From Thalassovita taeanensis (GTDB lineage: Bacteria > Pseudomonadota > Alphaproteobacteria > Rhodobacterales > Rhodobacteraceae), in the NCBI RefSeq assembly GCF_900110775.1, contig NZ_FOEP01000017.1, forward strand, positions 31,009 to 95,008: a stretch of 64,000 bases of DNA. The letters run 5' to 3'. Below are positions 53,705 to 62,207 of the stretch, piece after piece. Both the position numbers and the translations under genes were made by a program. Under the pieces are notes generated by a model, which saw only the letters and a list, made by a program, of their open reading frames with translations, searched no databases and was not told the DNA's origin. Position 1 is the stretch's first letter; each line of letters starts with the position of its first letter.

Positions 53705-53821
53705 CCACCCAGTTCACGTTATCAGTTCAACAAACCTCCTAAAGTGTTCGAAGCTACCTCACAACATTGCTCATGAAGGAAAGACGCTCTCTGACATGAC
53801 TGATCTGCAGTTGAATAGGCT

Positions 53822-54799
53822 CTACTCGTGATACCTCATGGTATTAGCGCCCTTAGGCGGATTTCCAAACGCTAGGCGTCGCGATGTGATGCGACCGGTT
53901 GGTGCCACAATCTCAACTATCGCATTGTTCAATGCATCTACAAAGAGCTTGTTGAAAATATTCGGGAATTTGGGATGGCTGAACATCACATTGGGCAACC
54001 GAAGGTCAGCAAGCGTACCGGCCAAATAGTCAGGCAGCCTAACAAACTCGTCGTGCTTTGTTATGCCGTCCATAAGCGGCGAAGCAAATATGAGTTGCGG
54101 CCTAAGAACATCAATGACACCCCCCGAGCGCCGCCTCATAATTTGAAACAGCAACCAAGCAAGATCGAATGCAAGTCCATCGTGCCGATCAAACATGGCG
54201 TCGCGATCACTTATCCAGCGAATACTTAGCGGCGATTTTCCTTCATGAATTAGGTGGAAAACAAGCGCCCCAAATGAAGCAACCAGAAAGATTCTCCGTA
54301 GAAGCGCCGTTGATGGATTTTTACTGGAAAGTTCACCTTCCAATAGTTGAAGTTTTCGGTCCAGATCGGAGTAGTATTGTACGTTTCTGGGTTCTGCGGA
54401 TCTCCAATCCACAACTACGTCTCGCAGATCTTTTGCGATGGAACTCATTGCGTCTATTGTGATTGCGGCCTTCAGGTAGTTGCTGTCTTTCTCAACGAGA
54501 AAATTATAACTGAAGGTCACCGGTGAGCAAAAATAATCTAGGAATTCGTTCGAAGGAGTACGAGTTTTCTTAAGGTCCTTCGGCGCGAACGCAGAAATCC
54601 ATGATGCAATATTTTCGTCGGTGTCATGCTTTGGCATAATAACAAAAGAAAACGCATCACTTTTCTTATTCTTATTTCCAACGCTGTAGTCCGAGGCAAC
54701 TGTCCAGTTTGCGGCAACTGGAATTTTCTCAAACCAACGCCAAAAATCAGACCGAACAGTTTGACCCGAGGTCTCAAGCAGTCTGATCAGTTCTAGCAT
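53822..54799 (-). CDS. Hypothetical protein next to the ABC-three-component system
   Basis: A 325-residue soluble protein, not recognised. Visible: an acidic and aromatic N-terminal half and a region ISDRDAMFDRHDGLAFDLAW followed by DEFVRLPDYLAGTLADL, whose spaced aspartates faintly recall RNase-H-like (DUF3800-type) proteins. It follows the SMC-like ATPase gene on the same strand after 85 bp, and could be a fourth component of that system or an independent gene. Confidence 0.5.
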   Translation of the reverse strand: MLELIRLLETSGQTVRSDFWRWFEKIPVAANWTVASDYSVGNKNKKSDAFSFVIMPKHDTDENIASWISAFAPKDLKKTRTPSNEFLDYFCSPVTFSYNFLVEKDSNYLKAAITIDAMSSIAKDLRDVVVDWRSAEPRNVQYYSDLDRKLQLLEGELSSKNPSTALLRRIFLVASFGALVFHLIHEGKSPLSIRWISDRDAMFDRHDGLAFDLAWLLFQIMRRRSGGVIDVLRPQLIFASPLMDGITKHDEFVRLPDYLAGTLADLRLPNVMFSHPKFPNIFNKLFVDALNNAIVEIVAPTGRITSRRLAFGNPPKGANTMRYHE

Positions 54800-54884
54800 C
54801 TACATTGCCTCTCTTCCAATTTCGGGCATAGGTTGCATGTGCTGCGGAGGATCAAAAATGCATGAGATTTTTGACATTTAAGAC

Positions 54885-56753
54885 CTAGACAGAACGCTCC
54901 AAAAGGCCAAACCTGCCGTTCCCATCTAATCCAGTGAAGGTTTCTATCCTTGCAAGTGATTGCACTTGCTCCGGCGGATCTGAATTCTCGATTACCACGA
55001 ACTGCACTTGATCACTTAGGCTTGCGAGGTGGCGATAGAAGTGCTCTGCAAGACTTGTCGATTTGAGCGCAATCTCGTCTTCGGATAGTTCGCCATATTT
55101 GGGGAATTTCATCGGTTCGCGATAGGTCAGCAGTGGCGTGTCCAAGACAAGAAAGCCTGGATGGGGTAGATCATTTTCGATGCAATAGACAATAACCGAC
55201 ACATTGAATGCAGCATGTAGGATCGCGCGAACACCCTTGCCGTTCGCAGCGCGTGCTTTGCCGCCGATGGTGATATCGTTGGCAACCGGGTCAAATTGTA
55301 CTTTCTCAGCATCAGGAAACTTCCAAGCTTTCAGCACATTCTTTACCGTGTCCCCAAACTTAAATGCAGTTGTTGAATCCGGCCCTACTGTAAGGCCATC
55401 TCCTTCGCGTTTGGTGGGTTGTGAGGCGATCTTCTCGCGGCGCGCATTGAGCTTTGTAAGGCGTTCATAGAGCGCCAAGATCTTCTGAGCTTCGTCCTGC
55501 GCTTCGGAATAGGCCTCATAGCTTTTCCGCGCCGAAACCTCCTTAGGGCGGGCATTTTCGATATTACCGTCGAAGTCTTCAATGTCTTTCTTGAGCCGGG
55601 TCACTTGCCGCTGAAGACCTTGCGCTTCCGCTGCAAGAGATGTCATTGTCTGCGACAGTTCACGCTGTTCGCGCTCAATTTTGTTGGCTTCGGCGGCAGC
55701 GGCCTTATGCGCCATTTCGATTTCGGCAGTGGCACGATTGTGCTGTTGCGCCTCAGCAGGGGCCCCGCAGACGGGACAAGCCATGCCTGCCATAGCGACG
55801 AGGACAAAACCGCCTTCCTCAATAGACTGAAGGCGTTGCAAATCCGATGCATAGACTGATTGCAATTTGGAGAAGCGGTCAAGAGTTATCCCAAGTTCAT
55901 CCGCTCTCACATTGAGCTCCAACCGTTTGTCCAAAGCAGCCCGTCGCTTCCCAACGAGGTCGTCAAGTTCGTTTTGCGCTCCCTGCAGCTGGTCCAGCAA
56001 ACCCGCCGCGCTCTTGTCTAGGCGATCTAACTTCTCTTCAATTTCAGATTCTGTTGGAGCTTCGGGACCTAATTCGTTAGTGAGCTGCTCAATCCACTCA
56101 TCGATCAATTCAAGCTTTGCGGCTTTCGCAACTTTTCGTTCTGTGGGCTTGGGCACGGTCACGACAGACGCGTCATCTATGCCGGTCAAAATAAGCTTGA
56201 ACAGGTTCTGCTCAAATGTCCGCTCAGTGGGAGATCCTGAGGACAGAACAGGGCTTCTTTTTGCGATGATGTCCTCTTCTGAAACGACGGCATATGGGGA
56301 CAGAAGTCGAATGGACAAGATGTCCTTTTTACCGTTGCCATCTCTCACAACCTGCTTTCCAGCCAAGCCAATAGCTTCGAGCAGAAAATGAGAAACGGTA
56401 TCGGTTCTGCGAGATTCGTGCTGCCCACGTAGGGTTTTACCCTTGATTTGGCTTTCAGCGTTAACCAACCCTTCATACAATTTGAAGTGCCCACCCCGTG
56501 TCGGTCGATACAACGTGACTTTACTGCCATCCGACAGCTCAATGCCGAGCCAGACCGCATCATAGCCCACGACTTCATCAGTTTCGGGCAGGGCCTTGAT
56601 GGCCCCGATCATGAAGAGGAGAGCGAGTGAGGCGAAAGATTTGCCAGTGTTTGAAGCACCAAAAACGATGTTTAGACCGTCTTGAAATTCTAGTCCTGAC
56701 GGCTCAATTGCAGGGCCAGTAAAAATCAGGTGACGTAGGTGAATGCCAGTCAT
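54885..56753 (-). CDS. SMC-like ATPase of an ABC-three-component system
   Basis: A 622-residue ABC ATPase with P-loop GASNTGKS (32-39), coiled coils (about 215-310 and 335-450), a zinc hook CPVC (326-329) and a C-terminal Walker B (FLVLDTPLLTYREP). In ABC-3C systems such ATPases act as DNA sensors controlling a toxic effector. It overlaps the middle-component gene by 4 bp. It is clearly different from the ATPase at 47170-49602 (shorter, different P-loop), so the two systems are independent. Confidence 0.85.
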   Translation of the reverse strand: MTGIHLRHLIFTGPAIEPSGLEFQDGLNIVFGASNTGKSFASLALLFMIGAIKALPETDEVVGYDAVWLGIELSDGSKVTLYRPTRGGHFKLYEGLVNAESQIKGKTLRGQHESRRTDTVSHFLLEAIGLAGKQVVRDGNGKKDILSIRLLSPYAVVSEEDIIAKRSPVLSSGSPTERTFEQNLFKLILTGIDDASVVTVPKPTERKVAKAAKLELIDEWIEQLTNELGPEAPTESEIEEKLDRLDKSAAGLLDQLQGAQNELDDLVGKRRAALDKRLELNVRADELGITLDRFSKLQSVYASDLQRLQSIEEGGFVLVAMAGMACPVCGAPAEAQQHNRATAEIEMAHKAAAAEANKIEREQRELSQTMTSLAAEAQGLQRQVTRLKKDIEDFDGNIENARPKEVSARKSYEAYSEAQDEAQKILALYERLTKLNARREKIASQPTKREGDGLTVGPDSTTAFKFGDTVKNVLKAWKFPDAEKVQFDPVANDITIGGKARAANGKGVRAILHAAFNVSVIVYCIENDLPHPGFLVLDTPLLTYREPMKFPKYGELSEDEIALKSTSLAEHFYRHLASLSDQVQFVVIENSDPPEQVQSLARIETFTGLDGNGRFGLLERSV

Positions 56754-57268
56754 AGGTTAGCGGGCCCTGATACTGTTTCTTCCTGTCGAAATTCTGCTGT
56801 CCACCGCCCAATTTTATTTTCCACGAGTTCCCGGATTTGTGCCGAAGTTAGGCCGCCGAACGTTTTGGCCATCCATTCTGCGCGGCGCTTGAGTTGGACT
56901 GAATATGGAGATTGCAGTAGATCAAGGTAACTTGGTGCCTCTTCACTTGCGCTGAACTGAACACCCGTTTCTGTATCAACCACGGTTACAAGGTGTACCT
57001 GTTGCATAAGGCGCAAACTGCGCTCAACGAGTTGACGACGCACAAGCAGTTCACCTGTTCGGTTAGGCAGATCGGGGTGTAGACTTTTCGGCACGTCGTC
57101 GACGCCAAAATCTCCAGTATGAACGACGATGTGATCAAGCCATGTCAATTCGATGAGATCACACTGCCGTGGATATAAAGCTTCGAGAACTATCAAACTC
57201 CGAATGCCTGTTTCCAAAGTGCTATTAAATGGGTGAGGGGTGTCAATTGGGTCTTCTACCGTTTCCAT
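56750..57268 (-). CDS. ABC-three-component system middle component 2
   Basis: A 172-residue adaptor with the features of middle component 2: HPFNSTLETGIRSLIVLEAL, LIELTWLDHIVVHTGDFG, then KSLHPDLPNRTGELLVRRQL and a winged-helix-like HLVTVVDTETGVQFSASEEA. It is thought to connect the SMC-like ATPase with the effector. Overlaps both partners (4 bp and 13 bp). Confidence 0.8.
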   Translation of the reverse strand: METVEDPIDTPHPFNSTLETGIRSLIVLEALYPRQCDLIELTWLDHIVVHTGDFGVDDVPKSLHPDLPNRTGELLVRRQLVERSLRLMQQVHLVTVVDTETGVQFSASEEAPSYLDLLQSPYSVQLKRRAEWMAKTFGGLTSAQIRELVENKIGRWTAEFRQEETVSGPANL

Positions 57269-58266
57269 GGCAACCGCCCCTTTATTCCTTCGTTAGCAAA
57301 CTGATGACAGGTTCCTTGCTTCACCTGCGGGCCCGCGTGCTTGCCCAACACACCAGAAGGCTGAAGGACTGCGGCTTGCTTCATGACTTTGCTTGCTCGG
57401 TCTAGACCATCCGCATGCTTCTCGCGATGTGTTTCGACTACGCCGTGGTAGATTTCATCTTTAAAATCGGCAAGATATTCTGTTGGGGTCGAGTCACGAT
57501 AGAAACGGTCAAACGCGGCGGCGTCAAAAAACCGTGTTCTTTGATCGCGTAAGTGGGTTCCAAATTCCGCACTGGCAAGTGCAGCTGCCGCATCAGGAAA
57601 TTTGCCGGGTCCTCGTTGCTCATAGAGATCAAGCAGCTGGCTGATATATTCAGACTCAACGCCTTGTATCTGGCTAGGTACAACGCCACGAGGGGACTTT
57701 CCAGGGTCGTTACCAAACCACTTTACGAGAGCCACTTTGCAAGCGGTGTCATCTACAAGCTTTGTAGAATCAAGCCAGTGGATTTGCGTGAAATCAAAGG
57801 CTTTGATGGTATTCTCGATCAAGGGCGTTAAAACAATAGTCTGCCGGCTGACCAGCTTCTTGGATATTTTTGTGTCCCAGTGTTCAAGGAAAGCTTTACG
57901 AAAGCGCTCAGGGTGCGCGATGTATGATTGGACTGCTCTTGCAACGCCATAGGGCGCGACGAAATAGTAGGACCTTGGCAATGAAAACTCACCGTTTGAG
58001 GCATGCATAAAAATCTTGCCAAGCTCGACGAATGCAGAGGCTTCTTTCAGCGAACTGCTGAGCTGTTTGCATTGAAAGTTATCCCAAGGACCCTCCATGC
58101 GTTGATCAGTAATATAGCCAGTGACGTCGCGGCCCATGTCACCTGTACCGCGCCAAAGCTCATGGCTGTGATAGTCTTTGACCCGCTGTTCCAGCCAATC
58201 GCTAACAAATTCTTCAAGACTATCTGGCGGTAGCGCACGAACGAGCAATGCATAATTTGTGCGCAC
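57256..58266 (-). CDS. ABC-3C effector with restriction-endonuclease-like domain
   Basis: A 336-residue protein. The N-terminal domain (to about 150) shows a PD-(D/E)xK-type site: GDMGRDVTGY (Asp46) and WDNFQCKQ (Gln65, Lys67), with a preceding glutamate helix. The C-terminal half is the usual variable ABC-3C C-terminal domain. Predicted to cut DNA when released by the ATPase. The start is a GTG at 58266 with GAGGA seven bases upstream. First gene of the three-gene operon. Confidence 0.75.
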   Translation of the reverse strand: MRTNYALLVRALPPDSLEEFVSDWLEQRVKDYHSHELWRGTGDMGRDVTGYITDQRMEGPWDNFQCKQLSSSLKEASAFVELGKIFMHASNGEFSLPRSYYFVAPYGVARAVQSYIAHPERFRKAFLEHWDTKISKKLVSRQTIVLTPLIENTIKAFDFTQIHWLDSTKLVDDTACKVALVKWFGNDPGKSPRGVVPSQIQGVESEYISQLLDLYEQRGPGKFPDAAAALASAEFGTHLRDQRTRFFDAAAFDRFYRDSTPTEYLADFKDEIYHGVVETHREKHADGLDRASKVMKQAAVLQPSGVLGKHAGPQVKQGTCHQFANEGIKGRLPWKR

Positions 58267-58606
58267 CCTAAGTTCCTCATCAGAAAAATTAACTGCAATA
58301 GCGGCTCAACATTCGGCTCGTTAAGGTTGTACCGCAACTCATCGAAATAACCATCCAGAAAAGTTGAAGGTCTGCTTCCGTTAAAAGTATCAGCATTTTT
58401 GCATTTGTAGCGAATGACCGCTATCCGCCCACAACGACGAGGAGGGAATGCCTTGTCGCTAGAATTGCACGAGGCTTCGTTCAGAAATAATGAAACGATT
58501 TTCACATTGCAATCATGCGGCTTTTTGCAGAACGCAGAAGAATCGTTGCACGGCAAATGAAACGATAAGCAGAACGGCGGACTTCACTTTCAGCATCGGC
58601 AATGCG
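58267..58606. other. Spacer between the ABC-3C operon and scpB
   Basis: 340 bp with no convincing gene and no strong repeat. It should contain the ABC-3C promoter and the 3' end of the leftward scpB transcript. GC content changes here from the defence island to the GC-rich scpB side. Confidence 0.45.
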
Positions 58607-59221
58607 TCACCCGAAATCGACCTCTGGTGCTTGGTCGACAACTCCCGCATCCTCCAACTGTTCCCGATCGGGAAGATCGCGCAGGCTTTCCAAACCGAAG
58701 GCAACAAGGAACTGCTCCGTGGTGACGAAGGTATAGGGCGCCCCCCGACGCGGCGACCTTGGCCCTGTCCCGATCAGGTCGCGCGCATGCAGCCGACCGA
58801 TCAGGTCACGGCTGATCTCCTTGCCGAAGATATCCTTCAGCCCGTCGCGGGTGACCGGTTGGTGGTAGGCAATGGCTGCCAGGACGGCGACGTCGAACTC
58901 GCTCAAGTCCAGCAGTTGGTCGCCGACGTCTGCCGCAGCTCGGATCGCGGGGGCATAGGCCGCCCGCGTCCGGAACATCCAGCCGCCGGCGACCTGGGCG
59001 ATCTCGAAAGCCCGCCCCTCCAGATCGGCGGCAAGATCCTCGACCAGCAGGTCAATCGACACCCCCTGCCCCACCACGCGCGCGAGGTCGTCGCGCGGCA
59101 CCGGCGCGGCAGAGGCGAAGAGCACCGCCTCGATCCGGCGCATCCATTCGCGCCAGCGCAGCTCGGGCGGCAGGTCGGACAACTCGCGGTCCAGTTCGGG
59201 GTCGGCGCGATCCTTGGCCAT
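58607..59221 (-). CDS. scpB: ScpB-like SMC-kleisin accessory protein
   Basis: A 204-residue winged-helix protein related to ScpB, the SMC-ScpA partner in chromosome condensation: EWMRRIEAVLFASAAPVPRD, FEIAQVAGGWMFRTRAAYAP, then LSEFDVAVLAAIAYHQPVTR and LIGTGPRSPRRGAPYTFVTT. The start at 59221 gives MAKDRADPEL and sits 2 bp after the DUF1403 stop. Plasmid- or island-borne copies next to DUF1403 occur in Rhodobacteraceae; a role in maintenance of the element is inferred only. No scpA or smc partner in the window. Confidence 0.85.
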   Translation of the reverse strand: MAKDRADPELDRELSDLPPELRWREWMRRIEAVLFASAAPVPRDDLARVVGQGVSIDLLVEDLAADLEGRAFEIAQVAGGWMFRTRAAYAPAIRAAADVGDQLLDLSEFDVAVLAAIAYHQPVTRDGLKDIFGKEISRDLIGRLHARDLIGTGPRSPRRGAPYTFVTTEQFLVAFGLESLRDLPDREQLEDAGVVDQAPEVDFG

Positions 59222-59223
59222 GC

Positions 59224-60108
59224 TCACACCCCGTAGAGCCGAAAAGTGTCGCGCCCGGTCAGCTCGCGCACCGCGCCGAGGTCGACCAGCCGGTCGCACA
59301 GTCGCCGCGCGGCACGGTCGGGCAAAGGCAAGACTGAGGGCGCGACCGCATCGCGGGTCAGGAACATCTCGACCGCTTCGCCCGCCCTCTTGGCGCGAAG
59401 TTTGGGGGCAACCGCCTTCAAATGCGTCGTCCGACGCGCGAGGTCGGAAGCCTGCCGCACGGCCTCAATCGTCGATGAAATCAGCGCCCTGTGACAGGTC
59501 AAGCGCAAGTCGTCGCCTTGCTTGCGCAGGTCGGCGCGTTTCAGGCCCGCGGCCAACAACGGCACGAGATGATCCCAGCCAAGCGCCCGTGCCAGAGCTG
59601 CATCAGCAAGAATCAGCGCAGGCACGTCGGCACGCGGCGCTCCGGTAAGCACCGCCTCCAGCGCCATCGCGGCCCGGGCCACGGGCGCCCCTTTCCCCGC
59701 ATCGAGCCACGCGGCATTCTGGCCCGTCTCGAAGGCCGGCAAGGCTCGTCCCAAAGCCTTGATCGACACCGGCCGCTCCACCGCACGCCGCCAGGCAAGG
59801 TAGGTTTCACCGCCCGGTCCGGGAAGATCGCCGGGCCGCAACAGGTGCGCCGCATCGCGCAACTCCCCTGCCCGCTCCGACCGTCCAGAGAACGCGACGC
59901 AAGCCTCGGCCGCACGCAACGCGAGCCGGTCCCGCAACAAGGCTTGGGGCACCTCTTCACGTCGCAACACAAGATGCAGGTGGTTCAGCGCCGCGCCCGA
60001 CAAAAACGAAACATCTTCAAGGGTTTCAGCGTGCGCGGAGGTGACCCAAGCGGGCATCCGCGGTAACATGTCGCGGTCGCTGATGTGATCTGGCCGGGCA
60101 AATGTCAT
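59224..60108 (-). CDS. DUF1403 family protein
   Basis: A 294-residue mostly helical protein of the DUF1403 family, recognised by WVTSAHAETLEDVSFLSGAA, LNHLHLVLRREEVPQALLRD and the RAAEACVAFSGRSERAGELR stretch. Function unknown; it is regularly encoded directly before scpB in this bacterial group, and here 2 bp separate them, so they probably act together. Its promoter should lie in 60109-60255, immediately left of the transposon. Confidence 0.82.
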   Translation of the reverse strand: MTFARPDHISDRDMLPRMPAWVTSAHAETLEDVSFLSGAALNHLHLVLRREEVPQALLRDRLALRAAEACVAFSGRSERAGELRDAAHLLRPGDLPGPGGETYLAWRRAVERPVSIKALGRALPAFETGQNAAWLDAGKGAPVARAAMALEAVLTGAPRADVPALILADAALARALGWDHLVPLLAAGLKRADLRKQGDDLRLTCHRALISSTIEAVRQASDLARRTTHLKAVAPKLRAKRAGEAVEMFLTRDAVAPSVLPLPDRAARRLCDRLVDLGAVRELTGRDTFRLYGV

Positions 60109-60255
60109 GCTCAGACCCTACACTCGTGCGGCGCTTTTAGCCAGAAAATACCGAATAAACCGCCTCAGCTTGTCGTTCTCAATTACGTCCAATAAGTTTG
60201 CATTATCGGACATTAAAAGATATGCTGAAAATCAGTTCAATGTCATCACTGGATT

Positions 60256-60282
60256 TGTCGGATGGCCGGTGTTGATGAGATT
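60256..60282 (+). repeat. Left terminal inverted repeat of the Tni transposon
   Basis: Begins TGTCGG and ends in GATGAGATT; pairs with 63974-64000 at 19 of 27 positions. Lies 30 bp beyond the tniQ stop. Confidence 0.75.
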
Positions 60283-60312
60283 CAAGCACTTCCCTGAAAA
60301 ACGAACCGGGGT

Positions 60313-61326
60313 TCATGAGATTCCGTACCGGTATTTATGAGACTGGATGAGTCGGAGTTTGTGAGACTGGCGTTGTCTCGCGGCTTTTTCTGCAGACTGC
60401 CGTGCTCTCTCGTCGCGCTCAGCGCGCCAGAACCGGGCCGAGATGCTTCGCCTCAACGAAAGAGGCCATGCGTCAATCGCCTGCCGGACCCGTCCCTGCG
60501 CCTCCGCATCGCTCATGAGCATGACTGAGATCGCCCATTTGACCGGATCCTCAATGATCCGCCCGGCGCCGACCGCCAGCGCGAAACACTGCAAGAGCGA
60601 GCCCTGCGCCAGGGCGTGGAGACCGGGACGCACTGGCTTGGCAAGCACTGGCGCCACCTGATCGTATTCGGGAACTACGACCGTGAGCGCCTGTCGGATG
60701 ATCGGCGTGGTCAAAAAATCATGATAGTCCCGGCGGTCTTTCAAAGACATTCGTGGCTGCTCGCAAACGTTCGGCGGCGAGGCCCGGCGATGTCGCACCG
60801 TCAGAAGCTGAAGCACTTCGGGCGCTTCCAGGTCGCCCTGCCCCGCGCTGCGCGCCCAGGCATCGAGATGCGCGGCACCGACCTCGGCATGCCCTTCAAG
60901 TTTCTTGAAGCAATCCGTACCGAACCGATCGGACAGGGTCTCGCCGGTGGCGCCCCGAAACTCCACACCATGCACCGGGCAGCGAAATCGCCACGGCAGG
61001 GCTGTGGATTTGCGTTGCGGCTCTTCGGGACAGTACGGGCAGTAATACCGGCTCTTCCGCGCGATCATCAAACGCGCCTGTGGCCCGAACTCCCGGAATG
61101 TCATGGCCTGCACTGCTTCGGGCGAAAGGCCGATCCGAGCCGCGATCAGAGCCCCCTGCCCTTCCGAGAGACGCCATTCCAGGTCGAACACGTCGTGCCC
61201 CTTCAGGCCAAGCGTGGCGACGAATTCCGAAACCGTCATGGCGTAGAACGGGGCCATACGCGCGATCCAGGAGGACAGCCGCTCGTCAGCCTCTGGGGCG
61301 TATACGACCGGCAGGCGCCCGCACAT
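60313..61326 (-). CDS. tniQ: TniQ transposition protein
   Basis: A 337-residue TnsD/TniQ family protein that links target choice to the transposase. Seen: the N-terminal ADERLSSWIARMAPFYAM motif and a zinc finger of TniQ type (YYCPYCPEEPQ, then FRCPVHGVEF). The start at 61326 is preferred (MCGRLPVVY), 2 bp after tniB; the longer open frame upstream is antisense-like. The C-terminus is a basic tail ending inside the left-end repeat region. Confidence 0.88.
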   Translation of the reverse strand: MCGRLPVVYAPEADERLSSWIARMAPFYAMTVSEFVATLGLKGHDVFDLEWRLSEGQGALIAARIGLSPEAVQAMTFREFGPQARLMIARKSRYYCPYCPEEPQRKSTALPWRFRCPVHGVEFRGATGETLSDRFGTDCFKKLEGHAEVGAAHLDAWARSAGQGDLEAPEVLQLLTVRHRRASPPNVCEQPRMSLKDRRDYHDFLTTPIIRQALTVVVPEYDQVAPVLAKPVRPGLHALAQGSLLQCFALAVGAGRIIEDPVKWAISVMLMSDAEAQGRVRQAIDAWPLSLRRSISARFWRAERDERARQSAEKAARQRQSHKLRLIQSHKYRYGIS

Positions 61327-61328
61327 CG

Positions 61329-62207
61329 TCACACCGGCTCTCCCAGGACCGCCTGCAACCGGTCGCCGCCCAGAATATCGCGCGAGAGGATGCGTTCCTC
61401 GCCACTTTCGATGGCGGCGATCGCCAGCTGCGACAAGATCGAAAAGATGCCCGAGGTGATGCCGCCAGTCACCTTGATCATCCGCGTGAGTGCCTTCTCG
61501 TCGATCTGGCTTTGGCGCCGAAGCGGCAGCGTGCGCGTGAGCGTGCTCATCAGCCCGTTCAGATCCTCGCCCTCGCGCCAAGGCGGCAACGCGAAGGCCT
61601 CGAAACGGCGCACCAGCTGATCATCGGTGCGCAGCGCGTTGCGAGCCTGCGCTGTACCAACACAGACCAGCGGGATGCGCAGCTCGTTGCCCAGAAAGCG
61701 CAGCATGTTCAGGAATCGTGCCTGTTCGCGGATCGTCCCCGCCTGCAGGCTGTGAATCTCGTCGATGACCAGCATCCCCGGACGCAATTCGGCGAGCAGA
61801 CGCAAGGCCAGGCTTTCCAGCACAGACAGTGTCGCCCGAGGCGGCTCCGGGGCACCGATCGCCGCCAGGATCCGGCGGTAGAAGCGCGATTCATCAGGCC
61901 CAGACACCATCTGCACGGCGACAACCGGCATATGTAGCCGTCCGCTGGTCTCGTCGAAGCTCGATGCGTGATCGCGGGTGAACTTCTCGATGATCATCGT
62001 CTTGCCCATGCCGCTGTCACCGACAATGAGCAGGTTCGGCATGCGGGCGCGCTCGGGAAACGACATCAGCGTTTCCAGCTTCTCCAAGGCAGCCTCGGCC
62101 CTGGGATAGGAGACCCAGCGGTCGGCGCGAATCCGGTGAATGCGCTCCTCGGCGCTGAGCGCCGCGATCTTGCCGGCTCCTGGATAGAGATGCGGGAACT
62201 CAGTCAT
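61329..62207 (-). CDS. tniB: TniB ATP-binding transposition regulator
   Basis: A 292-residue AAA+ ATPase like TniB/TnsC that selects the target and activates TniA. Walker A GDSGMGKT (63-70), Walker B MLVIDEIHSLQAG and a sensor region VCVGTAQARNAL are visible. The ATG at 62207 overlaps the tniA stop by 8 bp; an earlier in-frame start lies within tniA and is unlikely. Confidence 0.93.
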   Translation of the reverse strand: MTEFPHLYPGAGKIAALSAEERIHRIRADRWVSYPRAEAALEKLETLMSFPERARMPNLLIVGDSGMGKTMIIEKFTRDHASSFDETSGRLHMPVVAVQMVSGPDESRFYRRILAAIGAPEPPRATLSVLESLALRLLAELRPGMLVIDEIHSLQAGTIREQARFLNMLRFLGNELRIPLVCVGTAQARNALRTDDQLVRRFEAFALPPWREGEDLNGLMSTLTRTLPLRRQSQIDEKALTRMIKVTGGITSGIFSILSQLAIAAIESGEERILSRDILGGDRLQAVLGEPV

